From: Hathewaya limosa
Lineage (GTDB): Bacteria > Bacillota > Clostridia > Clostridiales > Clostridiaceae
Length of the DNA: 64,000 nt
Direction of reading: 5' to 3'
NCBI RefSeq assembly: GCF_030815255.1
Contig: NZ_JAUSWN010000001.1
Span: 241,171 to 305,170 of the forward strand
Shown here: one piece after another, positions 36,309-44,192 of the stretch
Position numbering within the stretch: the stretch's first letter is position 1
Layout: every line of letters begins with the position of its first letter
Notes under the pieces: model-generated
Told to the model about the DNA's origin: nothing
Seen by the model: the letters and a program-made list of their open reading frames with translations, nothing else
The model's database searches: none
Program-made: the position numbers and the translations under genes

Positions 36309-37619
36309 TTAGAATTTTACTTTGAATGTAGTTTGTTCTGTTATATCAGTAGCAAGTGCATCTAATGCAATACCAACTCTATGATAACGTAATTTCCATT
36401 GTTCTTCTTTAGAAGTAGAAGGGTCACCAAGAGGATAAGGTATAGATATAGTAGGAACTATTCTGTTAGCACCAACTGTTTTTGCTACAGGAATTAAGTT
36501 AGCCATTTGAACTATAGGGAAACCTGCTTTTTCAAATTCTTTTACCATTGTTGCACCGCAACGTGTACAAGTTCCTCATGTAGATACCATTATAATACCA
36601 TCTACATTATCTTGTTTTAACAAAGGCACTATCTCATTTGCCATTCTAGCAGCTTCAGCTTGAGTTGTACCAGTTCCAACAGTAGAGTAGAAATAATCAT
36701 GAAGTTTACCGATTTTTCCTTCTTTTTCATATGCTTTTAATGCATCAATAGGTGTTATGACATCAGGATCATTATCAGCGGCAGCAGGATCGAAACCAGC
36801 ATGAATAGTTTTATATTCTCCACCTTTTAATCCATCACAATTAGAAATATCATATTTTCCCCATCTAGTAGCTGATGCAGATTGAATTCTATCAGGATTA
36901 TCTACAGGAACTATACCACCGGTATTAACAAGAGCTATTTTAGCTTTGCTTAAAACTTTTATGGCAGGGGCTATAGGAACCCTATCTAATTTAGGTATAG
37001 GTAATTCTGTATTATAAGGTTTATCTTGTAATTTACAAAGTAACATTTCTACTGCTCTATTACAAGCTTGAACGTTATCTTTTCTCCAAATTTGATGTCT
37101 AATACCACGAGTATAATATCCTTCTTCTTCGGCACCTAGGTTTTCTTCACCATTTAAAAGTTTATTACCGAATTTAGCCATAGCAGTTATATCAGATCTC
37201 ATTTTAGCAGCACTATGACCACCTTTAAATACATACATATCTTTTTTAAACATTTCTACACCAGGATTTTCTATATGCATAGAAGTTATTACTGGCACGT
37301 TAAATTTAGCTTTTATAGCTTTACAAATTTCACCACAAGCTACTCCATATCTTCCAGCTTGGAAAGCAGGTCCAGCAAAGAAAATATCGAAATCCTTATC
37401 CTCTAAAAATGATAATATAATTTTTACAGCTTCTTCAGTATTAGACCCCATAAAATTATCACCACATATTATAGTGTGAGTAACTTCAGCATCTAAAACT
37501 TTATTAAGTTGGATTGCAGGGCCAATTAATCCTTCCTCTATAATAGGAGCAAAATCTGCCTTATCTTCACCACCAATTTGTCCGAAGAATTGGTTTACAT
37601 ACATAATTGCTTTTTTCAT
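36309..37619 (-). CDS. grdH: Betaine reductase selenoprotein subunit (UGA-encoded selenocysteine)
   Basis: Substrate-specific protein B subunit of a glycine-type reductase, 436 residues when the in-frame UGA at 36578-36576 is read as selenocysteine 348. The frame continues unbroken as U-GTCTRCGATMVKEFEK, giving the U-x-x-C-x-x-C motif of the GrdB/GrdF/GrdH family. Downstream of the UGA the sequence keeps family features to the end. The N-terminus (MYVNQFFGQIGGEDKADFAP) is also typical. The enzyme forms a selenoether with its substrate and hands it to GrdA, which is not in the window. The pairing with a BCCT transporter points to betaine (GrdH) rather than sarcosine (GrdF) or glycine (GrdB); that choice is inference. 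Automated callers would split it into two genes. Confidence 0.93.
36550..36562 (-). promoter_or_regulatory. Candidate bacterial SECIS hairpin in grdH
   Basis: On the minus strand GTTGC and GCAAC pair around the loop GGT, beginning 13 bases after the UGA. Bacterial SECIS elements lie at about this distance inside the coding region and carry a G-rich apical loop bound by SelB. The stem here is short but perfect. Confidence 0.6.
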
Positions 37620-37645
37620 AGTATTGCCTCCTTTAGTAAGTTAAA

Positions 37646-38971
37646 TTAAAATTCTTTCATAGTTTTAGTAGACCAACCGATTATTTGGTCTCCACAGAAC
37701 ATAGCATTATTTTCAAGTATTATAGAACCATCTTCTTTAACGGAAGGTCCAAGAATTTCATCATTTGACCACCCACCAGAAAGACCATCTCTTCCTAGAG
37801 CTTCAAGTTCACCAATTACTGTTTTCATTGGAGGAAGTTTTATTAATTCAGAAACATTACCTGTAGATACCATAGCAGTTATTTTTTCATCAAGAGTAAC
37901 AAGTGGTTGAGAATTACCATCTCTTCCAGTACATTCATTAGTAAGACCTACAGTTTTTACACCTACATCTTCAAGTGCAACTAAACATGCTACATAGTCT
38001 GCATCCGGATTACCATAACCTTCTTCGGATACTATAGCACCATCAGCTCCTAATGATTTAGCCATTTGAGCAACAAATATAGCAGCTCTTTCTTTTTGTT
38101 CTAATGCAACGTTTAGATTAGACATTATAATTCCTAAGAAGTTTAATGTTTTTCCATGTTCTTTGTAAAGTCTTTTTAGAGTTGGATTATTTTGATAATC
38201 ATAAGTGCTCCATTTAGAAGAGCAAGGCATAAAGCTTCCTGAAACTAAGGCACCATCTAAAATTTCATTTGGATGCATAAATGTTGGAAGCATTCTGTTA
38301 GCATCCCATCCATATACTAAAGTATTGTATCCTATTTCCTCCATTTGAGATTGAGGTTGCATTACATATACAACTTTAGGAAGAGAAGATAATTTTTTAG
38401 CATTTTCAGATACTGAATCAAGTTCAAAAATATCTGTATCTTCTGGTGTTAAATCTTTAACACAATTACCTATAAATTCTGCTAGACGATGGCCAGCTCT
38501 TCTTAATGCATTATTTTTCTTTTGTTGTTCTCTCTTTTCAAATTCTTCATCAGTATCAGCGACTAATACTATGTTTTGAAGTTTTGAGAAGTAAGTATAT
38601 TTAGCACCTTCTCCAGACATGTCAATTAATCCATCTTGGAAGCCACCCCAGTGTTTTCCTACTACTAAAACACTACAATTTTTTAAAGCGTGAGATTTTC
38701 CATTTCCACAAGGAACTAAATCACCTGTATAACCAGGGAATAGTGAATTACCATTTAACTTAACCCTAGGCTCTATTGCTTCTTTAACAGGACATAATCT
38801 AACTTCATCACCAGGTTTAACTATATACAACTCAGCCTCAGTTATGTGTTCATCTTCTTTAATAAAATTAAGTGCTTCTTCTTTGGCGATTGTTAAAGTA
38901 CCATTAGAAAAAGATAGCTTGTCTCCAAAGATAATGTTTTTAACGTAAAAGTTTCCGATTTCAAGTTTCAA
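37646..38971 (-). CDS. grdI: Betaine reductase proprotein subunit
   Basis: Second protein B subunit, homologous to GrdE/GrdG. Family members are made as a proprotein that cleaves itself at a cysteine to create a pyruvoyl cofactor for binding the amine. By position the best candidate is the cysteine of SGSFMPCSSKW near residue 250, comparable to the reported Cys242 of GrdE. The start is TTG 38971, 7 bases after AAAGGAG; a TTG at 38989 precedes that site and is less likely. The length is 441 residues. It is the first gene of the operon grdI-grdH-BCCT and lies 26 bases before grdH. Substrate assignment to betaine rests on the transporter beside it. Confidence 0.88.
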   Translation of the reverse strand: MKLEIGNFYVKNIIFGDKLSFSNGTLTIAKEEALNFIKEDEHITEAELYIVKPGDEVRLCPVKEAIEPRVKLNGNSLFPGYTGDLVPCGNGKSHALKNCSVLVVGKHWGGFQDGLIDMSGEGAKYTYFSKLQNIVLVADTDEEFEKREQQKKNNALRRAGHRLAEFIGNCVKDLTPEDTDIFELDSVSENAKKLSSLPKVVYVMQPQSQMEEIGYNTLVYGWDANRMLPTFMHPNEILDGALVSGSFMPCSSKWSTYDYQNNPTLKRLYKEHGKTLNFLGIIMSNLNVALEQKERAAIFVAQMAKSLGADGAIVSEEGYGNPDADYVACLVALEDVGVKTVGLTNECTGRDGNSQPLVTLDEKITAMVSTGNVSELIKLPPMKTVIGELEALGRDGLSGGWSNDEILGPSVKEDGSIILENNAMFCGDQIIGWSTKTMKEF

Positions 38972-39073
38972 ATCAAACACTCCTTTCAAAATATCAGTTA
39001 TTTTAAGTTAATTTTAAATAATTCCCTTTAAAATTGTGAAGAAAATAAGGACTTTTTAGAAAATTACTTATTT

Positions 39074-39089
39074 TATAATCATGATTATA
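39074..39089 (-). promoter_or_regulatory. Operator 1 on the grd operon promoter
   Basis: TATAATCATGATTATA is a perfect 16-bp palindrome with the core AATCATGATT. It overlaps the -10 box of the minus-strand promoter TTGAAT (39112-39107), 17 bases, TATAAT (39089-39084). It probably binds the TetR-type protein encoded divergently and represses grdI-grdH. Confidence 0.75.
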
Positions 39090-39112
39090 TCACCAATATG
39101 ATTATAATTCAA
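39084..39112 (-). promoter_or_regulatory. grdI-grdH-BCCT operon promoter
   Basis: On the minus strand TTGAAT (39112-39107) and TATAAT (39089-39084) are separated by 17 bases. The leader to the TTG start is about 105 bases. The -10 box is part of the palindrome at 39074-39089. Confidence 0.75.
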
Positions 39113-39194
39113 TCAAAATTGTGAAAATTAAATCAAATGAGGTTATTTGAATATTAAATAGAATTTATAAGGAATTTCAATACTTTATGTAATT

Positions 39195-39222
39195 TTGATA
39201 AATCATGATTTATTGATATAAT
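39195..39222 (+). promoter_or_regulatory. TetR gene promoter with operator 2 between -35 and -10
   Basis: TTGATA (39195-39200) and TATAAT (39217-39222) are 16 bases apart. The perfect palindrome ATAAATCATGATTTAT (39198-39213) fills the spacer and shares the 10-bp core AATCATGATT with operator 1. The layout predicts autorepression. Confidence 0.78.
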
Positions 39223-39262
39223 ATTTTTGCAATGATTTCTTTAAAGGGTGTGGTGAATAATT

Positions 39263-39919
39263 ATGGATAAAAAAGAAATTCAAAAAAGAAGAATGATGAA
39301 ATATTTTATTGAATCTACTAATGAAATAATAGAAAACGAAGGTATAAAAAATGTGACTATTAGAAAAGTTGGAGATATGGCTGGGTATAATAGTGCAACT
39401 ATATACAATTACTTTGATAATTTAAATCATCTGATTTTTATGGCATCTATGAAGTATTTAAAATCATATGCTGAGGATTTATATAATTACACTAAAGATT
39501 CTAAGGATTCATTAGAATTATATTTTGATGTATGGAAATGTTTTGCATATCATTCATATTTAGAACCAGAAATATATAACCTTATTTTTTTTGGAGAATA
39601 TTGTTCAGATCGAATTAATAGTTCTATGAAATTATATTATTCTATCTTCCCAGAAGAATTGGGAGAAGAGACAAAGCAGTTTCTACCTATGTTTTTAGAA
39701 AATAATATTCATCTTAGAGATTATGAAATTCTAAAAAAAGCATCTAAAGATAATTTTATAAAGGAACAGGATTTAAGGGATATAAATGAAATGAATGTAT
39801 TAATTTATCAAGGTATGTTAAGTAGAATGTTAAAAAAGAAGTGTGATTATACAGTTGAAGAAGCTGTAGAAAAAACTATAAAATATATAAAAAGAACTAT
39901 AGAAGCTTATAGAATTTAG
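39263..39919 (+). CDS. TetR family transcriptional regulator
   Basis: Regulator of 218 residues. The N-terminal helix-turn-helix is NVTIRKVGDMAGYNSATIYN (residues about 25-44) followed by YFDNLNHLI, the standard TetR pattern. The rest is an all-helical ligand and dimer domain with no familiar signature. It is divergent from the grdI operon, and both promoters carry the same palindrome core, so it most likely represses betaine reductase and itself. The inducer is presumably betaine or a product, but that is inference. The gap to folC is only 52 bases, so read-through is possible. Confidence 0.92.
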   Translation: MDKKEIQKRRMMKYFIESTNEIIENEGIKNVTIRKVGDMAGYNSATIYNYFDNLNHLIFMASMKYLKSYAEDLYNYTKDSKDSLELYFDVWKCFAYHSYLEPEIYNLIFFGEYCSDRINSSMKLYYSIFPEELGEETKQFLPMFLENNIHLRDYEILKKASKDNFIKEQDLRDINEMNVLIYQGMLSRMLKKKCDYTVEEAVEKTIKYIKRTIEAYRI

Positions 39920-39971
39920 GATATTTTTAGTGGTATACTTTAAGTAGTATATAAATAGGAGTAGATGAAAA

Positions 39972-41273
39972 ATGAATTATAAAGAAGCTATAGAGTATGT
40001 TGAAAATACAGCGAGATTTGGTATGAAGTTAGGACTTGAAAGAACAGAAAGAATTTTAGAACTTTTAGATAATCCTCATAAAAAGATAAAAACTGTACAT
40101 ATAGCTGGAACAAATGGAAAAGGATCTACTACAGCTATGATAAATAGTGTATTAGTAGAATCAGGATATACGGTTGGTATGTATACTTCACCATATATTG
40201 AAGAATTTGAAGAAAGAATGCAAGTGAATAATAGATGTATAGAAAAGGATGAGTTTGCTAACCTTATAACAGAAATATCGGCTATAATTGCAAGGGTTAT
40301 AGAAGAAGGATATGGTGAACCAACTTATTTTGAAATTATAACTTGTGCAGCTTTTTTATATTTTTATAGAAAAAATGTAGATTTAGCTATAATAGAGGTG
40401 GGATTAGGGGGTAGACTAGATTCCACTAATGTAATTATACCTGAAGTTAGTGTTATAACATCTATAAGTTTTGATCATATGAATATTCTAGGTAATTCTT
40501 TAGAAGATATAGCCTTTGAAAAAGGCGGGATTATAAAAAAACATATACCTTTAATATTATATCCTCAAAACAAAAGTTGCGAACAAGTTTTACAAAAGTT
40601 ATGTGATGAAAGAAATTCTTCAATGATAAAAGTAAAAGATGACGATGTAAAGTTTTTAAATAACATAGAAGAAAAAGGTAGAGTAAAACAGTTAATTGAG
40701 GTTAAAGGAAATAAAAATATATATAATATTAAATTAAATTTACTTGGAAAACATCAATTGTTAAATTGTACTGTTAGTATTTATACTTTGGAAAAATTGA
40801 TTGATTTAGGTTATAAGATTACAAAAGAAAGTATAGAAAATGGATTAGCCAAAGTTAGATGGTTAGGTAGAATGGAGATAATGAACAATAATCCTATGGT
40901 TGTAATTGATGGAGCACATAATATTGATGGGATTAAAAGTTTAAAGGATAGCATAGATACGTATTTTAAATATAATAATATTATATTGATTCTTGGAATT
41001 TTAGCAGATAAAGAAGTCCATAATATGGTGAAGGTTATAGCACCTATAGCGAAGAAAGTAATAACAGTAACTCCACATAGTGAAAGAGCCAAACTTGCTC
41101 ATGAATTGAAGGATGTTGTTTCAGAATACAATTCAAATTGTGTTTCCATAGAAAGTTATGAAGAAGCATATGAAAAGGCTTTAGGTTTAGCTAAACAAGA
41201 TGATTTGATTTTAATAAGTGGATCATTATATATGATAGGTGATATGAGAAAGATTATAAGAGGATTTAAATAA
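39972..41273 (+). CDS. folC: Folylpolyglutamate synthase / dihydrofolate synthase
   Basis: Mur-ligase-type enzyme of 433 residues that adds glutamate to dihydropteroate and folates in the cytoplasm. The P-loop is HIAGTNGKGSTTAMI. EVGLGGRLDSTNV and TSISFDHMNILG are conserved FolC segments, and VIDGAHNIDGIKSLK is the C-terminal ligase motif. Residues YTSPYIEEFEERM follow the P-loop as usual. The length is typical. GGAG precedes ATG 39972. No other folate gene is adjacent. Confidence 0.96.
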   Translation: MNYKEAIEYVENTARFGMKLGLERTERILELLDNPHKKIKTVHIAGTNGKGSTTAMINSVLVESGYTVGMYTSPYIEEFEERMQVNNRCIEKDEFANLITEISAIIARVIEEGYGEPTYFEIITCAAFLYFYRKNVDLAIIEVGLGGRLDSTNVIIPEVSVITSISFDHMNILGNSLEDIAFEKGGIIKKHIPLILYPQNKSCEQVLQKLCDERNSSMIKVKDDDVKFLNNIEEKGRVKQLIEVKGNKNIYNIKLNLLGKHQLLNCTVSIYTLEKLIDLGYKITKESIENGLAKVRWLGRMEIMNNNPMVVIDGAHNIDGIKSLKDSIDTYFKYNNIILILGILADKEVHNMVKVIAPIAKKVITVTPHSERAKLAHELKDVVSEYNSNCVSIESYEEAYEKALGLAKQDDLILISGSLYMIGDMRKIIRGFK

Positions 41274-41286
41274 TAATATTTAATGG

Positions 41287-41341
41287 AAAAGTAGTTATTT
41301 CAAAAGGGAAAATATTTTCTTTTTGAAGTAGCTACTTTTTT
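41287..41341. terminator. folC terminator
   Basis: AAAAGTAG...TTTCAAAA pairs with TTTTTGAA...CTACTTTTTT, giving a long imperfect stem that ends in a T run. It lies between folC and the convergent TSCPD gene. Confidence 0.82.
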
Positions 41342-41349
41342 ATTATAAA

Positions 41350-41592
41350 TTATTTAATCTGCTCTTTTAAAGCATGTGCAAATTGATCAGGACAAGAAGT
41401 GCCTTTATTGTGACAATCGATACCTTCTAATCTTTTAATAGCTTCATCAACATTCATACCTTCTAAGAGACTGGAGATACCTTTTAAGTTTCCTTCACAT
41501 CCACCTATAAATGAAACATTAGTTATTTTGCTATCTTTAATATCAAACTGTATCTCCTTAGCACAGACACCTGTTGGCTTATATGTAAACAT
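41350..41592 (-). CDS. TSCPD domain protein (TIGR03905 type)
   Basis: Protein of 80 residues consisting of one TSCPD domain. The pattern is VCAKEIQFDIKDSKITNVSF, then GGCEGNLKGISSLLEGM, and a C-terminal CHNKGTSCPDQFAHAL that carries the name-giving T-S-C-P-D. The cysteines may bind metal. Such domains also occur at the C-terminus of anaerobic-type ribonucleotide reductases; as an isolated protein the function is unknown. A GGGGTGA site precedes ATG 41592. Confidence 0.9.
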   Translation of the reverse strand: MFTYKPTGVCAKEIQFDIKDSKITNVSFIGGCEGNLKGISSLLEGMNVDEAIKRLEGIDCHNKGTSCPDQFAHALKEQIK

Positions 41593-41694
41593 AATAATGT
41601 CACCCCTTTATATAAATTTTCATATATTATTTTATATCACCTTTTAAGTTTAGGCAAGAAATATAAGTATTTACTATAGAAGGGAGGGAAACAA

Positions 41695-42567
41695 GTGAAG
41701 AATATATATATATGTAATACTTATTCAGATTCTATATCTCAAATTAATTTAAAGGAATTTAAAGAAGAGAAAAAAATTAAATTATCATCAAAAGGTAGGG
41801 TAGGTCCCCATGGAATATGTAGATATAAAAATTATTTAATAACAGCTAATAATTTTAGTAATGATATTACACTTATAAATTTAGCTAGTGGAGAAATAAA
41901 CAGTTATTATATTGGTGCTAATTGTAATGATATAAAGGTATATAATGAAAAGGCATATATTGCATGTGGTGATACAAATGATTTAAAGATATTTAATCTA
42001 AGAGAAAAAAAATTAGAAGAAAGTATTCCATGTGGAGCATGTCCTCATAGCGTAGATATAAGTGAAAAGTTAAAGTTATTAGTGGTTTGTAATATGGTTA
42101 ATGGAACTTTAAATATAGTAGATCTTAAAGATAATTTAATAATAGATACTATAAAAGTAGGGTATTATCCTACAAAGTGTATTTTAGGTGAAAATGATGA
42201 ACATATTTTAGTTACCAATAGTGAGCTCGGAAGATATAATGTAGGAGATATAAAAATAATAGATATGAAGCTTAAATATATTAAAAGTGTCAGTGTAGGT
42301 AAGGGGCCTGTAGATTTATTTAATAAAAACAATAAAGTGTATGTGTCAAATTTTGAAGAAGGAAGTATAAGTATTATAGATATGAGCAATTTAAAGAATA
42401 GTAAAAAAATAAACTTAGGAGGAATGCCAAAAGGAATTTTAAATATAGATGATAAATTATATGTAGGAGATTATTATAACAGTTTATTATATAAAGTTGA
42501 TTTGATTAAATGTAATATAAGAAGGATATATATTGGGAAAGAGCCCAATAGTATGATATTGGTTTAA
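41695..42567 (+). CDS. YncE-like beta-propeller protein
   Basis: Protein of 290 residues built of YVTN-type propeller blades. Repeated units of about 40 residues read as NTYSDSISQINLKEF, NNFSNDITLINLASG, CNMVNGTLNIVDLKD, VSNFEEGSISIIDMSN and GDYYNSLLYKVDL. No signal peptide is seen, so it would be cytoplasmic unless exported by another route, which is unusual for the family. The start GTG 41695 follows AGGGAGGG. It converges on and overlaps the DUF4364 gene by 4 bases. Substrate and role are unknown. Confidence 0.82.
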   Translation: MKNIYICNTYSDSISQINLKEFKEEKKIKLSSKGRVGPHGICRYKNYLITANNFSNDITLINLASGEINSYYIGANCNDIKVYNEKAYIACGDTNDLKIFNLREKKLEESIPCGACPHSVDISEKLKLLVVCNMVNGTLNIVDLKDNLIIDTIKVGYYPTKCILGENDEHILVTNSELGRYNVGDIKIIDMKLKYIKSVSVGKGPVDLFNKNNKVYVSNFEEGSISIIDMSNLKNSKKINLGGMPKGILNIDDKLYVGDYYNSLLYKVDLIKCNIRRIYIGKEPNSMILV

Positions 42568-43094
42568 TTATCATCTATTAAACTCTTAATAATAGTATCA
42601 TATAATTGGGCTGAGTTTTCCTTCCATCTAACACATAGGTCTCTAGCTTGTTTATTGGATGGAACCATAAGATTTATTTCTATAAGTATAGATTCATTTT
42701 CATGAGCACCTAAGGTAACAATAAAGTTATTACTCTTTTCTATAGTGTAATCAGCAGTTATTGTTATCTGCTTTTTTATATTATCCATGTGTTTTTCTAA
42801 ATAGATATTAATTCTTTCAATTTTATTTTTGGAAATTCTATTGAAAAACATATTTAAAACTTTTTTGCCTTTACTAGTTATGCATAGGCGTATTTTATCA
42901 TCTTTTTCTATAGTTTTAATAAAGTCAGAAGAATTTAATTCAAGTAGATACTGCTGTAAATTAAAATAATTTAAAAAATTGTTTTCCAATACTATTTCTG
43001 TTAATTGCAAGTTTGATATAGGCAATTTAATTTCATTTATAATATAGAGTATTAGAAGTTTGTTCTCAGCAAGTTCTAATGTATCGTTTTTCAT
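42564..43094 (-). CDS. DUF4364 family protein
   Basis: Protein of 176 residues matching the DUF4364 pattern: a winged-helix-like N-terminal half (ENKLLILYIINEIKLPISNL, then the TEIVLENNFLNYFNLQQYL segment, then LCITSKGKKVL) and an alpha/beta C-terminal half ending in CVRWKENSAQLYDTIIKSL. The order resembles a DNA-binding regulator with a dimerisation or sensor domain. Members occur widely in clostridia, but I know of no assigned target. GGGAGGGATATA precedes ATG 43094. The gene is convergent with the propeller gene. Confidence 0.85.
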   Translation of the reverse strand: MKNDTLELAENKLLILYIINEIKLPISNLQLTEIVLENNFLNYFNLQQYLLELNSSDFIKTIEKDDKIRLCITSKGKKVLNMFFNRISKNKIERINIYLEKHMDNIKKQITITADYTIEKSNNFIVTLGAHENESILIEINLMVPSNKQARDLCVRWKENSAQLYDTIIKSLIDDN

Positions 43095-43228
43095 TATATC
43101 CCTCCCTTGCTAGGATTTAATAAAAAGATAATAAACTTTTTAAAAACTAGTTTCAATAATTATTCTATCATACTACGTTAAATTAATGAATATAAATTTA
43201 ATGATAATTTGTATAGGAGGGAAAAAAT

Positions 43229-43990
43229 ATGAAACTAAAAAGAAACTCAATAGTCTACACAGGTATTGGAATATGTTTAGTATTAGTTTTCTGCTTAAGT
43301 ATAGGCATAAAAAATAAATCTTTTTCAGTTTTTGCTAAAGATAATAGAAGGTTGCCTATTTATTGTGTAGATACAAAAGATAAAAAAGTAGCTATTTCTT
43401 TTGATGTAAATTGGGGAAAAGATAATTCACAAAAGATATTAGAAACCTTAGATAAATATAATGCAAAGGCTACATTCTTTGTAATGGGATGCTGGGTAGA
43501 TAAGTATCCTGACAAACTAAAGTTATTACATGAAAAAGGACATGAAATAGGTAATCATTCTAATTTACATCCTGATATGAGCAAGATTTCTAGAGATAAA
43601 GTAGTTCAAGAAATTGCAGTTACTGATGCAAAAATTATGGGGGTTACAGGGGAAAAGACTAAGTTATTTAGATTTCCTTCAGGTGCATATAGCAATGAAT
43701 CTATAGAAGCGGCAGAGAGTACACATCATAAATGCATTCAATGGGATGTAGATAGTGTAGATTGGAAAGAAAAAGGTTTAGATATAGAGTATAATAAAGT
43801 TATAAAAAAAGTAAAACCAGGATCAATAATATTATTTCATAATGATGCTAAGTTTACACCAGAAAATCTTCCAAAAATCTTAGAAAAATTGAAGAATGAA
43901 GGATATAAATTTGTAAAAGTTTCTGATTTAATCTATAAAGATGAGTATTATATTGATTCTACAGGTAAACAAATAAAGAATGAAGATTAA
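43229..43990 (+). CDS. pdaB: PdaB-type polysaccharide deacetylase (sporulation)
   Basis: NodB-domain protein of 253 residues with an N-terminal membrane segment (residues about 9-26). The first motif reads SFDVNWG rather than the usual FDDGP. This is characteristic of the PdaB family needed for proper spore cortex and late sporulation in Bacillus. Other motifs are NHSNLHPDM (metal histidines), RFPSGAYS, WDVDSVDW and LFHNDA. The second aspartate of the catalytic pair is replaced, so catalysis may differ from standard deacetylases. AGGAGG precedes ATG 43229. The presence of this gene supports a spore-forming host. Confidence 0.9.
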   Translation: MKLKRNSIVYTGIGICLVLVFCLSIGIKNKSFSVFAKDNRRLPIYCVDTKDKKVAISFDVNWGKDNSQKILETLDKYNAKATFFVMGCWVDKYPDKLKLLHEKGHEIGNHSNLHPDMSKISRDKVVQEIAVTDAKIMGVTGEKTKLFRFPSGAYSNESIEAAESTHHKCIQWDVDSVDWKEKGLDIEYNKVIKKVKPGSIILFHNDAKFTPENLPKILEKLKNEGYKFVKVSDLIYKDEYYIDSTGKQIKNED

Positions 43991-44041
43991 TTAAATAAAT
44001 TGAATAGACAATAACTATTTCAAAATATTATGTGAAATATA

Positions 44042-44071
44042 TTGAACTTTTGTAATCAACTGTATTATAAT
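44042..44071 (+). promoter_or_regulatory. Promoter of the SSB-like gene
   Basis: TTGAAC (44042-44047) and TATAAT (44066-44071) are 18 bases apart, leaving a leader of about 115 bases. Confidence 0.65.
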
Positions 44072-44192
44072 GGAAATGTAGTTATAAATATAACTAAAAT
44101 AACAAATATTATAAAAAAGGGGTTATATTAATTTAAAGTTTATAATATAATCTATTATAAAAATTTAAAAAACGAAGGGAAGAGGGGCTATA

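Noticed and set aside
36309..37619. Apparent nonsense mutation splitting a gene in two at 36576-36578
   Set aside because: The UGA sits exactly at the selenocysteine position of the protein B family, the motif U-x-x-C-x-x-C is intact, and a hairpin follows, so recoding explains it better than a pseudogene.
42564..42567. Overlap of the propeller gene and the DUF4364 gene as a frameshift or fusion
   Set aside because: The genes are convergent and share only 4 bases at their stop codons, which is ordinary.
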